Of a DNA stretch of 64,000 nucleotides, positions 34,681-42,969 are shown in pieces. A program made the translations under genes and the position numbers. Position 1 is the first letter of the stretch. Each line of letters begins with the position of its first letter. The notes beneath the pieces were generated by a model. It worked only from the letters and a program-made list of their open reading frames with translations, was not told the DNA's origin and ran no database searches. Source of the DNA: Burkholderiaceae bacterium (GTDB lineage Bacteria; Pseudomonadota; Gammaproteobacteria; Burkholderiales; Burkholderiaceae_C); the NCBI GenBank assembly GCA_030695205.1, contig JAUYTN010000033.1, forward strand, positions 372,001 to 436,000, read 5' to 3'.

Positions 34681-36723
34681 ATGACCGACGACCACGGCAC
34701 CGACCTGATCGAGCAACAGATCGCTCAAGGGCAGTTTTTTCTGGCTTACGACACCTACCGCATGGCCAGGGACGCAGGGGCAAACACCTTGCGCACCACC
34801 TTGCTCGGCAGCCTGGCCCTGCTGCGCAGCGGCGCGGTCGAAGAGGCGCGCCGGGTGCTGTTGCCACTGTGGCCCCGGCTGGAGTCGCGCAGCCTGCGCC
34901 GGGAGCGCGTGGCAGCGGCCTTCCGGGAGGCGGTGCACCACACCCTGAGGGCTGACCACGTGCGCCACGCCCCCAACCTGAATCAGGCCATGGACCAATG
35001 GCTGACCGAGCTGGAGCGCACACAGCACGCCGAGGCGGACCGGGAAGGCGCGGAGTCGCCCAAGGTACTGCGGCTGGTCAGCGAGGTGCAGTTGGAAATC
35101 TGGCTGCGCCTGCGCAACCCCTCGGACCTGTCGCAGGCACTGCGCGCCGCCCAGCAGGTCGCCGACCTCACGGGCGAGCTGCCCGACCAGTTGCAAGCCG
35201 CCCGCCTGGCCGCGCTGAACCATGACCCGGCCCGGGCCCGGCAACTGGCCACCGCCGTCGCTCGGCAACTGGCCCAACTGAGTCCCCTGGGCGTGGGTGA
35301 TTCGTCCCCGGCACACTTTCAGCGCATGGCCGACCAGATTGAGGTAGCCGTGCTGTTGGAGCAACCCGGCGACTTGACCCAGCCGCTGCAGTTGGCTGCA
35401 TCCATGCGCCCGCGCCACCTCCCGTCGGTCGTGGCTCTGCTCAGAAAAATGGACATGCTGGACCGCGCCGGGCTGGCCCTGGCCGCACAGGTGCGGGATG
35501 CCATTCGTCCGCCCTCGCTGGTGGTGTTCGCCGGTCAGGCGCTGGACGCACCGGACGCGCAGTCGGCATGCTTTCCACCCGGGCTGGAACCCGAGGTGGC
35601 GAAGTCCATCGCAGCCCAGCTCGACGCCATTGGTGCAGAGGTGGGTTTTTGTTCGGCCAGTTCAGGCAGCGAACTGCTGTTTGTGGAGGCCATGCTGGAC
35701 CGTGGTGCCGAGGTGCACCTGTTTTTGCCCTTCAGCGAAGCCGACTTCATCCGCCACCGCGTGGCCTTTGCCGGTGGCCGCTGGGAGCGGCGGTTTCACA
35801 GCGCCTGCAAGCTGGCCACCAGCATCACCTACGCCACCGAAGAAGCGTTTTTGGGCCACGACGCGCTGCTGCGCTTCAACAACCACCTCATCCAGGGCAT
35901 GGCCCGCGCTCAGGCGCAACTCCAGCTGACACAACCCCACCTGGTGGTGGTGTGGGACTACGCGGCCGACAGTGGCGCAGGCAGCGCCGCCGATTTCATG
36001 GACAACTGGCCCGACATAGGCAGCCTGCACCTGATCGACCTTGACGAGTTGCGCCCGCAGTCACCCCTGCTCGAACCCACCACCGCCACAGAGTTGGCCG
36101 CAGCGGCTGCCCGGGCGACACGCCCATTGGTGCCACCGCTGCTGCCCCTGCGGCACATCCGCACCATGCTGTTTGCCGACATCGTGGGCTACAGCAAACT
36201 GAAGGAACAAGACCTGCCGCTGCTGTGGCGCTGTCTGGAAGGCGTCAAGTCGCACCTGACGGCCTCTGGGGCAGAGTTGCGCCTGATAGAGAGCTGGGGC
36301 GATGCCATTTATGCCGTCATGGACAACAGCCTGGACATGGCCACGTATGCGCTGACTCTGATCGATGCGGTGGCAGCCATCGGCACAGCCAATGGTCAGC
36401 TGTCGCAACCGTTGCAGGTGCGCATCGGCTTGCACGCAGGCCCGGTGTTTGAGGGGGTACACCCACTGACCGGGCGACCCATCGTGTACGGCAGCCATGT
36501 GAGCCGCGCGGCGCGCATAGAACCAGTGGCGCTACCCGGCCATGCCTATGCCTCGCAGCAGTTTGTGGCCATGCTGCTCGCCGAAGAAAGTGCCCAGGCA
36601 CACAAAGCGCAGATGACAGGCCAAAACCACCACCGCCGCTTCGACTGCGAGTACCTGGGCATGCTGTCACTGGCCAAAAACTACGGCCGCCAGCAGGTGT
36701 ACCACCTGCGCAAGGCGACCTGA
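34681..36723 (+). CDS. Class III nucleotide cyclase with helical N-terminus and SLOG-like middle domain
   Basis: A 680-residue soluble protein. Residues 1-270 are helical, TPR-like (ARDAGANTLRTTLLGSLALLRSG). About 275-470 is a Rossmann-like domain with VVFAGQALD, a Gly/Ser loop SASSGSE near 325 and AEVHLFLPFSEADF, which resembles the SLOG nucleotide-sensor fold. Residues 490-680 are a class III cyclase: metal Asp500 (FADIVGYS) and Asp541 (ESWGDA) are present. The purine-selecting Lys position holds Glu537, as in guanylyl cyclases, and the transition-state Asn is Ser608 while Arg612 is kept. Product (cAMP or cGMP) is therefore open. It stands divergent from the efflux operon. Confidence 0.8.
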   Translation: MTDDHGTDLIEQQIAQGQFFLAYDTYRMARDAGANTLRTTLLGSLALLRSGAVEEARRVLLPLWPRLESRSLRRERVAAAFREAVHHTLRADHVRHAPNLNQAMDQWLTELERTQHAEADREGAESPKVLRLVSEVQLEIWLRLRNPSDLSQALRAAQQVADLTGELPDQLQAARLAALNHDPARARQLATAVARQLAQLSPLGVGDSSPAHFQRMADQIEVAVLLEQPGDLTQPLQLAASMRPRHLPSVVALLRKMDMLDRAGLALAAQVRDAIRPPSLVVFAGQALDAPDAQSACFPPGLEPEVAKSIAAQLDAIGAEVGFCSASSGSELLFVEAMLDRGAEVHLFLPFSEADFIRHRVAFAGGRWERRFHSACKLATSITYATEEAFLGHDALLRFNNHLIQGMARAQAQLQLTQPHLVVVWDYAADSGAGSAADFMDNWPDIGSLHLIDLDELRPQSPLLEPTTATELAAAAARATRPLVPPLLPLRHIRTMLFADIVGYSKLKEQDLPLLWRCLEGVKSHLTASGAELRLIESWGDAIYAVMDNSLDMATYALTLIDAVAAIGTANGQLSQPLQVRIGLHAGPVFEGVHPLTGRPIVYGSHVSRAARIEPVALPGHAYASQQFVAMLLAEESAQAHKAQMTGQNHHRRFDCEYLGMLSLAKNYGRQQVYHLRKAT

Positions 36724-36739
36724 GTCGGGCACACCAGGC

Positions 36740-37786
36740 TCAGAGAAACTTCTTCTCAATGTCGGTGGACGATGCCACGCCCACCGTGTCGTAGTGCTGG
36801 GCGATGAACTCTTCGGCCTTGGCGCGGCCCAGCTCGAACAGCCCGGTGATGTAGGTGCGGTCCAGGTTGGCCTGGCTGGACGCGCCAAGTTTGTTCATGG
36901 TGTCTTCGGCGTCGATGGTGTGGATGAACGCCTCTTTGAGGCGACCGCCGTCGTCAAAGCCTTTTTGCACCAGTCCGTTGATGAAGTGCACCACCCGCAT
37001 CTCGCGCATCAGGCTGGAGTTGAAGCTCAGGCCATTGATGCGGTCAAAAATGGCGGTGGCGCTCTTGGGCAGTTCAGCCAGGCCAATGGGCGTGATCTGC
37101 ACGATCATCACGTCGCGGCATTCGCACTCGTAAAAAATCGGGAAGATGGGCGGGTTACCCATGTAGCCGCCGTCCCAGTAAAACTCGCCGTCAATTTCCA
37201 CCGCCTGGTACATGAAGGGCAGGCAGGCAGAGGCCAGCACGGCCTTGACCGACAGCTCGTCGCCCGAGAACACCTTGACGCGGCCATTCATCACGTTGGT
37301 GGCGCACAAAAACAGCTTGGGGCCGGTGTCTTTGAGCTCGATCAGCGTGTCAAAGTCCACCACATGCTCGATGGTGGGCTGTATGGGGTTGATCCCCATG
37401 GGATTGAGCTGGTAGGGCGACATCACGCGGGTCAGTGCGTCACCCATGGCAAACGCGGGTGAGTACTTCATGTTGCCGTCGCCAATCATGCGGTCGATCA
37501 GGGACGGCCACGGCGCAAAAGCCGCCGTTTTCACCATCAGGTCCCAGTAGCTCTTCAGGCATTCGCGGGCCTTCTCGGGGCCGCCGACTTTCAGTCCATA
37601 CGCCAGCGTGACGGCATTCATGGCGCCGGCACTGGTACCCACAATGCCGTCGAAATCGAAGCAGTCTTCTTCCAGCAGGCGGTCCAGTACCCCCCAGGTG
37701 AAGGCACCGTGCGAGCCCCCGCCCTGGAGCGCGAGGTTGAGTTTTTTGCGCGCAGCGCGCGGGCTTGGGGATTTGATTTTGGCCAT
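36740..37786 (-). CDS. Patatin-like phospholipase
   Basis: A 348-residue cytoplasmic serine lipid hydrolase. It has the oxyanion motif LQGGGSHGAF, nucleophile GTSAGAMNAV and the catalytic Asp in DGGYMGNPP, the full Ser-Asp dyad of patatins. The C-terminal 120 residues (INGLSFNSSLMREMRVVHFINGL) match the longer bacterial group often annotated near polyhydroxyalkanoate or membrane-lipid genes. Substrate unknown. It converges with the cyclase gene (16-base gap) and stands alone on its strand. Confidence 0.87.
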   Translation of the reverse strand: MAKIKSPSPRAARKKLNLALQGGGSHGAFTWGVLDRLLEEDCFDFDGIVGTSAGAMNAVTLAYGLKVGGPEKARECLKSYWDLMVKTAAFAPWPSLIDRMIGDGNMKYSPAFAMGDALTRVMSPYQLNPMGINPIQPTIEHVVDFDTLIELKDTGPKLFLCATNVMNGRVKVFSGDELSVKAVLASACLPFMYQAVEIDGEFYWDGGYMGNPPIFPIFYECECRDVMIVQITPIGLAELPKSATAIFDRINGLSFNSSLMREMRVVHFINGLVQKGFDDGGRLKEAFIHTIDAEDTMNKLGASSQANLDRTYITGLFELGRAKAEEFIAQHYDTVGVASSTDIEKKFL

Positions 37787-37918
37787 GAGGGTGTCCTTGC
37801 GTCAAAAAAAGGTCACAACCAGAGCGTCGCTGCCGTGGACCTGCTGAACCTCAAGCAAGTATCGCACCCGCCCATGACAATTCTCCCGCTCCGTCACCCC
37901 TTCAGGGGCGGTCCGGCG

Positions 37919-38827
37919 TCAGCTCAGCACCACACTCGACAAGCGGCGGCGGTAGGTGGCTACGGTGGGGTCTTCGGGGGGGATCTGGCCTTCGGCCACC
38001 TTGGGCTTGGGCGGCTCGATGATGTCCAGAATAGCGACGTAGGTTTTGCGCGCCAGGTCGCTGTTCCAGGTTTTGTCGCGCATCAGGATTTCGAGCAGTT
38101 CGTCCATCGCATCGGTCCAGCGCTGCTCGGCCATGCGCAGTTGCACGATGCCGAAACGGGCATCGAAGTCGCGTTTGCTGGCGGTAATTTTTGAAAGAAA
38201 TTCGGCCTCAGCGCTTGGCTGGTCTGCATGGTATGCTACAGCATCCAGCGCCTTGATCCAGTGGTTCAGTGAGTCCAGTTTGCGCACACCGGCGGCTTTG
38301 GCAATGACCGGGGCAAACGCCACTTTGGCCTCGTCTTCCAGGCCTTGTTGCAGCAGCAGCTTGACCAGGTCAAAGCGGACGTCATCGTTCTCGGGGTCGG
38401 TGTCCACCGCCTGTTGCAGCTTGGCCAGAGCGGTTTCCACATCGCCATCGTCCAGCGCCTGCAGGGCTTCCTCTTCCTCGGCCTGAGCCTCCAGCTCGTT
38501 TTCGGCAGGCAGGTGTTTGTCCAGAAACGCTTTCACCTGGCCCTCGGGCAACGCGCCCATAAAGCCGTCCACCGGTTTGCCGCCCACCATCAGCACACAG
38601 GTGGGGATGCTGCGGATGCCAAAGGCACCAGCCAGCTCCTGCTCGTCGTCGGAGTTGATCTTGACCAGCTTGAAGCGGCCGTTGTACGCGGCTTCCACCT
38701 TTTCCAGCACAGGTCCGAGCGATTTGCAGGGGCCGCACCAGGGGGCCCAAAAGTCCACCAGCACTGGGGTGGTCATGGAGGCTTCAACCACCTCGGCTTC
38801 AAAATTGGCAACGGTCACATCGATCAT
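37919..38827 (-). CDS. cnoX: Thioredoxin-TPR co-chaperone, CnoX/YbbN-like
   Basis: A 302-residue protein. Residues 1-110 are thioredoxin with an intact active site [10 protein letters not shown] and cis-Pro loop RSIPTCVLM; residues 120-300 are helical TPR repeats ([35 protein letters not shown]). That architecture is CnoX/YbbN, a holdase that hands substrates to DnaK/GroEL after oxidative stress. In E. coli CnoX the site is SXXC; here the full CXXC suggests real redox activity, as in other proteobacterial homologues. A 132-base gap without a gene separates it from the patatin. Confidence 0.88.
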   Translation of the reverse strand: MIDVTVANFEAEVVEASMTTPVLVDFWAPWCGPCKSLGPVLEKVEAAYNGRFKLVKINSDDEQELAGAFGIRSIPTCVLMVGGKPVDGFMGALPEGQVKAFLDKHLPAENELEAQAEEEEALQALDDGDVETALAKLQQAVDTDPENDDVRFDLVKLLLQQGLEDEAKVAFAPVIAKAAGVRKLDSLNHWIKALDAVAYHADQPSAEAEFLSKITASKRDFDARFGIVQLRMAEQRWTDAMDELLEILMRDKTWNSDLARKTYVAILDIIEPPKPKVAEGQIPPEDPTVATYRRRLSSVVLS

Positions 38828-38960
38828 GGGAAGGCACCTGGCTGTGGAGAAGAAAGGACGGGAAAAAACGAGGCAAAAAGTAGAATCTCGACTTTACCGG
38901 AAGCCGCTCCCTCGCCGCTCAGCCGCCACCCACACCGGGCCACACCGCCCCCGCACCCGC

Positions 38961-39488
38961 ATGACCGAACACGCCACCCCCTCACCGACCGCCACACCCA
39001 TCCAGATCGGGGTGGTCATGGGTTCCAACAGCGACTGGGACACCATGCAACACGCGGTGGACATCCTGACCCAGTTCGGTATTGCCCACGAAGCCCGCGT
39101 CGTGTCGGCCCACCGCATGCCCGACGACCTGTTTGCCTACGCCGACAGCGCCGGGCCACGCGGCCTCGCCGCCATCATTGCCGGTGCGGGCGGTGCTGCG
39201 CACCTGCCGGGCATGCTGGCCGCCAAAACCACGGTGCCCGTGCTGGGTGTGCCCGTGGCCAGCCGCCACCTGCAAGGCGTGGACTCGCTGCACAGCATCG
39301 TGCAAATGCCCAAGGGCATTCCGGTGGCCACGTTTGCCATTGGCACCGCCGGGGCGGCCAACGCTGCGCTCTTTGCCGTGGCCATGCTGGCTGTGAACGA
39401 CCCGGCGCTGCAGGCGCGTTTGCAAGCCTTTCGGGCAGCGCAAACCGAGGTGGCCCGGGCCATGACGCTGCCCCCCACCAAGGCATGA
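38961..39488 (+). CDS. purE: N5-carboxyaminoimidazole ribonucleotide mutase
   Basis: A 175-residue enzyme of purine synthesis that moves the carboxyl group of N5-CAIR to give CAIR. It has [28 protein letters not shown] and [19 protein letters not shown] with [25 protein letters not shown], all class I PurE features. The stop overlaps the purK start (ATGA). It is divergent from cnoX with a 133-base gap that must hold its promoter. Confidence 0.95.
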   Translation: MTEHATPSPTATPIQIGVVMGSNSDWDTMQHAVDILTQFGIAHEARVVSAHRMPDDLFAYADSAGPRGLAAIIAGAGGAAHLPGMLAAKTTVPVLGVPVASRHLQGVDSLHSIVQMPKGIPVATFAIGTAGAANAALFAVAMLAVNDPALQARLQAFRAAQTEVARAMTLPPTKA

Positions 39489-40726
39489 CCACAGGTACCC
39501 ACACCGACATGACCCTCAAACACACACTGTTGCTGCCCGGCACCACCAGCGCCCAAGGCGGCCAGATCACCCTGGGCGTGATGGGCGGCGGCCAGTTGGG
39601 CCGCATGTTTGTGCATGCCGCTCAGGCCATGGGCTACTTCACCGCCGTGCTCGACCCCGATCCGGCCAGCCCCGCCGGGCGGGTGAGCCACTTCCACATC
39701 CAAACGGCCTATGGCGACGAGCAGGGCCTGGCCCAGCTCATGCAGCGCTGTGACGCCATCACCACCGAGTTTGAAAACGTGCCCGCCCCTGCGCTGGTGA
39801 CCCTGGGTGCGCACCGCCCCGTGGCCCCCGGCGCCCACGCCGTGGCCGTGGCACAAGACCGGGTGAAAGAAAAGGCCCTGTTCGTGGCCTGTGCGGCCGA
39901 CAGCGGGGTGAACCCCGCGCCCTATGCCGCCATCACCACCCCCGAACTGCTGGCCGCCGTGCCCGCCAGCCTGCTGCCCGGCATCCTGAAAACCAGCACC
40001 CTGGGCTACGACGGCAAAGGCCAGGTGCGGGTGACCACCCGCGAGGAACTGGCCGCTGCCTGGGACCAACTGGGCCGCGTGCCCTGCGTGCTGGAACAGA
40101 TGCTGCCGCTGGTGGCAGAGTGCTCGGTCATCGTGGCGCGCGGAGCCGACGGCACGTGTGTGCACTTTCCCGTGCAGCGCAACCTGCACCGCGACGGCAT
40201 TTTGGCCGCGACCGAGGTTTACGAAGAAAATATGCCTCCAGCGCTTGCCAGTAAAGCGATAGAAGCTGCGAAATTCATTGCAAGCCACCTGCACTACGTG
40301 GGCGTGTTGTGCGTGGAGTTTTTTGTGGTGCACGACGGCAGCGCCGACGGCGCGCTGGTGGTGAACGAAATGGCGCCCCGCCCCCACAACAGCGGGCACT
40401 ACACACAAAACGCCTGCAGCCTGTCGCAGTTTGACCTGCAGGTGCGCGCCATGGCCGGGCTGCCCCTGGTGCAGCCGCGCCAGCACAGCCCTGCCGTCAT
40501 GCTCAACCTGCTGGGCGACCTGTGGTTTGCCGCCGATGGCAGCGACCGTTCACCCGCCTGGGACGCGGTGCTGGCCTTGCCCGGTACACACCTGCACCTG
40601 TACGGCAAGCTGGAAGCCCGCCGGGGCCGCAAGATGGGCCACCTGAACATCACCGCCGCCACGCCCGCCCAGGCCCGCAGCACCGCGCTGCAAGCCTGCG
40701 AGTTGCTGGGCCTGCCAGCGTTCTGA
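39485..40726 (+). CDS. purK: N5-carboxyaminoimidazole ribonucleotide synthase
   Basis: A 413-residue ATP-grasp enzyme that makes N5-CAIR from AIR, ATP and bicarbonate. It has [62 protein letters not shown] and the metal-site [16 protein letters not shown]. The first 27 residues precede the usual start and an ATG at 39509 is an alternative. Residues about 248-266 ([18 protein letters not shown]) are encoded by a dispersed repeat without shifting the frame. Confidence 0.94.
   Translation: MTTGTHTDMTLKHTLLLPGTTSAQGGQITLGVMGGGQLGRMFVHAAQAMGYFTAVLDPDPASPAGRVSHFHIQTAYGDEQGLAQLMQRCDAITTEFENVPAPALVTLGAHRPVAPGAHAVAVAQDRVKEKALFVACAADSGVNPAPYAAITTPELLAAVPASLLPGILKTSTLGYDGKGQVRVTTREELAAAWDQLGRVPCVLEQMLPLVAECSVIVARGADGTCVHFPVQRNLHRDGILAATEVYEENMPPALASKAIEAAKFIASHLHYVGVLCVEFFVVHDGSADGALVVNEMAPRPHNSGHYTQNACSLSQFDLQVRAMAGLPLVQPRQHSPAVMLNLLGDLWFAADGSDRSPAWDAVLALPGTHLHLYGKLEARRGRKMGHLNITAATPAQARSTALQACELLGLPAF
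40226..40280 (-). repeat. Dispersed short repeat, copy 8 inside purK
   Basis: The minus strand reads GCAGC, 17 bases, GCAAGCGCTGGAGGCATATTTTC, matching the consensus, and shares GCTTTACTGGCAAGC with the copy at 17169. It is AT-richer than the flanking purK codons and stays in frame. Confidence 0.7.
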
Positions 40727-40758
40727 GCCAGCCGGGGGCGAGGCGCTCTGCCTGCGCC

Positions 40759-40790
40759 ACGCCCCTGTACAACGCCCCTGTACAACGCCC
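40759..40790 (+). repeat. 13-bp tandem repeat upstream of sua5
   Basis: ACGCCCCTGTACA occurs twice in direct succession (40759-40771, 40772-40784), followed by a partial third unit. It fills most of the purK-sua5 gap. Each unit holds TGTACA, a palindrome. Could be a slippage product or a small regulatory array. Confidence 0.6.
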
Positions 40791-40826
40791 TTGCCAGCGC
40801 CCACCACCCTGCCGACCCCACCCACC

Positions 40827-41858
40827 ATGCCCCGTTTGCTTGCGCCCCACAGCGCCCACCCCGGTGCGGACGACCTCGCCGTGCAAGCCGCTGCGGCGCA
40901 GTTGGCGCGTGGGGCGCTGCTGGGCCTGCCCACCGAAACGGTGTACGGGTTGGCGGCTGATGCCACCCAGGCCAACGCAGTGCAGCGCATTTTTGTGGCC
41001 AAAGGCCGCCCGACCGACCACCCGCTGATCGTCCACCTGCCCGTCCGGTGGGAGGCCGGGGTGGCGCATTTCGCTGCCGAGGTGCCTGCGTTTGCCCGGG
41101 CGCTGATGCGGGCATTCTGGCCGGGGCCGCTCACCGTCATCCTGCCGCGCCAGCCCGGTGTGGCCGCTGCGGCTGCGGGCGGCCAGGCGTCGGTGGGGCT
41201 GCGTTGCCCCGCCCACCCGGTGGCCCAGGCCGTGTTGCAAGCCGCCCAGGCCCAGGGGGTGATGGGCGTGGCCGCGCCCAGTGCCAACCGCTTTGGTCGC
41301 GTCAGCCCCACCACCGCCCAGCATGTGGTGAACGAGTTTGATGCGCTCAGTGGTGACGAACTGCTGGTGCTGGACGGCGGGGCCTGCGCGGTGGGCATTG
41401 AGTCCACCATCATCGACGCCACTCGGGGCCACCCCGTGCTGCTGCGCCCCGGCATGCTGACCCCCGCCCAACTCGAAGCCGCCTGCGGCCAGCCCCTGCG
41501 CCTGCCCCACGAAGTGGACAGCCAACCCGCGCCGCGTGCCTCGGGCACGCTGGAGTCGCACTACGCACCCCGTGCCCGGGTGCGGCTTATGCCCGAGCAC
41601 CAACTTCACCAAGCCCTGGACCAGGCAACCTCCACCCTGCGGCCAGGCAAGGTGGCGGTGTATGCCACACAGCGCCCCGCCCAGCCAGAGCTGCTGTGGC
41701 GGCCCATGCCCACACACGCCGCCGACTGCGCCCGGGAGCTGTTCGCTGTGCTGCGCGAGCTTGACGACCAGGGGGTGGACACCATTTGGGTCCAATCCCC
41801 GCCCGGCACCCCCGACTGGCAAGGCGTGAGCGACCGTCTGCTGCGGGCCGCTGCCTGA
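40827..41858 (+). CDS. sua5: L-threonylcarbamoyladenylate synthase, Sua5 type
   Basis: A 343-residue enzyme that makes threonylcarbamoyl-AMP from threonine, bicarbonate and ATP for the t6A37 tRNA modification. The YrdC-like domain shows LGLPTETVYGLAADA, VFVAKGRPTDHPLIVH in the form IFVAKGRPTDHPL, GLRCPAHPVA and PSANRFGRVSPT; the C-terminal Sua5 domain follows ASGTLESHYAPRARV. The length fits TsaC2/Sua5 rather than short TsaC. The partner gene tsaB is 3 kb downstream. Start taken at ATG 40827; TTG 40791 is possible. Confidence 0.92.
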   Translation: MPRLLAPHSAHPGADDLAVQAAAAQLARGALLGLPTETVYGLAADATQANAVQRIFVAKGRPTDHPLIVHLPVRWEAGVAHFAAEVPAFARALMRAFWPGPLTVILPRQPGVAAAAAGGQASVGLRCPAHPVAQAVLQAAQAQGVMGVAAPSANRFGRVSPTTAQHVVNEFDALSGDELLVLDGGACAVGIESTIIDATRGHPVLLRPGMLTPAQLEAACGQPLRLPHEVDSQPAPRASGTLESHYAPRARVRLMPEHQLHQALDQATSTLRPGKVAVYATQRPAQPELLWRPMPTHAADCARELFAVLRELDDQGVDTIWVQSPPGTPDWQGVSDRLLRAAA

Positions 41859-41973
41859 CGCCCAGCCACCCGCGGGCGCGGCCACGTTGGCCAAAGCCAT
41901 AAGATAGCGCCTTTGCCGATGTTCTCAGCGGTTGGCCCCGTGGGCCGCCCATTTGCCCTCTGGAGCCGTTTTC

Positions 41974-42921
41974 ATGTCCGTTCACACACACCCGCTTGAC
42001 CCACGTCCCGCACCGCTGACCCGGCGCTCCCTGCTGCGTGCCGGTGCGGCCTGCAGCCTGGGGGCTGCGGTGGGGGCGTCTGCTCTGCTGTCGGCCTGTG
42101 GCTCGGGCGACATCGTGTCGGCCCTCAGCCCCACCCGCTTCATCTCGTTTGGCGACGGGCTCAGCGATGTGGGCCAGGGCGGCAACCGCTACACCGTCAA
42201 CGACGGCACGGTCAACATCTGGTCGGCCAAACTGGCCAGCCGCTATGGCCTCAGCCTGAGCGCGGCATCAGCCGGTGGACTGGGTTTTGCCCAGGGGCAT
42301 GCGGCAGGCCAGGCCTTACCGCTCACCGTGGCCCAGCAGATAGACGCGTTTCTGGCCAAACCACACACCTTCACCGCCACCGATGTGGTGCTGATCAACC
42401 TGCCCATGACCGACGTACTGACGCCGCTGGCGGCGGTGAAGGCGGGTACCTTGAGTGACAGCGCCGCTCTGGCGCAAATCGACGCGGCAGGCCGTGCCCA
42501 TGCCGGGCAGGTGCGGCGACTGGTGGCGGCCGGGGCCAAGTACGTGGTGGTCACCGGGGTGTACGACCTGGGCAAGTCCCCCTGGGCCATTGCCCAGAAC
42601 CAGGTGGGCCTGTTCACCACAGCCTCCACCACACTCAACGATGCGTTCAAAACCGATGGGGTGAACCTGGGTGCCAACCTGCTGTACGTGGACGCTGCAT
42701 TTCTGGTCAACCGCAACGTGCTGACCGGCGGAACCTACGGCTTTGTGGTGATTGACAAGGCCGTGTGCACCACCACCAACGCACTGGACTGCACGCCGCA
42801 AACCCTGGTCAGCGGTGCCACGGCGTCGCAGTATGTGTTTGCCGATGCCATCCACCTCTCGCCCGCTTGCCAGCAGCAGCTGGGCGACTACGCCTACGAC
42901 CAGCTGCGCGGCCGCTGGTGA
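41974..42921 (+). CDS. SGNH/GDSL-fold lipoprotein lacking the nucleophile Ser
   Basis: A 315-residue exported protein. The N-terminus has a twin-arginine motif (LTRRSLLRAG) and a lipobox LLSAC, so it is probably folded before export and lipidated. The following segment RFISFGDGLSDVG is block I of GDSL esterases, but the nucleophile Ser of GDSL is Gly62. Block V is intact (Asp291 and His294 in DAIHLSP); block III is unusual (NLPMTD instead of GxND). By this reading it cannot act by the standard Ser mechanism and may be a binding protein. GGAG precedes ATG 41974. Confidence 0.75.
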   Translation: MSVHTHPLDPRPAPLTRRSLLRAGAACSLGAAVGASALLSACGSGDIVSALSPTRFISFGDGLSDVGQGGNRYTVNDGTVNIWSAKLASRYGLSLSAASAGGLGFAQGHAAGQALPLTVAQQIDAFLAKPHTFTATDVVLINLPMTDVLTPLAAVKAGTLSDSAALAQIDAAGRAHAGQVRRLVAAGAKYVVVTGVYDLGKSPWAIAQNQVGLFTTASTTLNDAFKTDGVNLGANLLYVDAAFLVNRNVLTGGTYGFVVIDKAVCTTTNALDCTPQTLVSGATASQYVFADAIHLSPACQQQLGDYAYDQLRGRW

Positions 42922-42969
42922 CCTGAACGGGCGGCACACCACCCGCCGCCCAGCGCTGAGCGCCCACCA

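Noticed and set aside
38500..38830. Upstream extension of the purK reading frame through purE and cnoX
   Set aside because: The frame stays open by composition only; PurK motifs start after 39485, where an ATGA overlap with purE gives a normal start.
42922..42969. GGGCGG/CCGCCC hairpin between the SGNH gene and dacB as a terminator
   Set aside because: No U-tract follows, and such GC palindromes are common in this composition.
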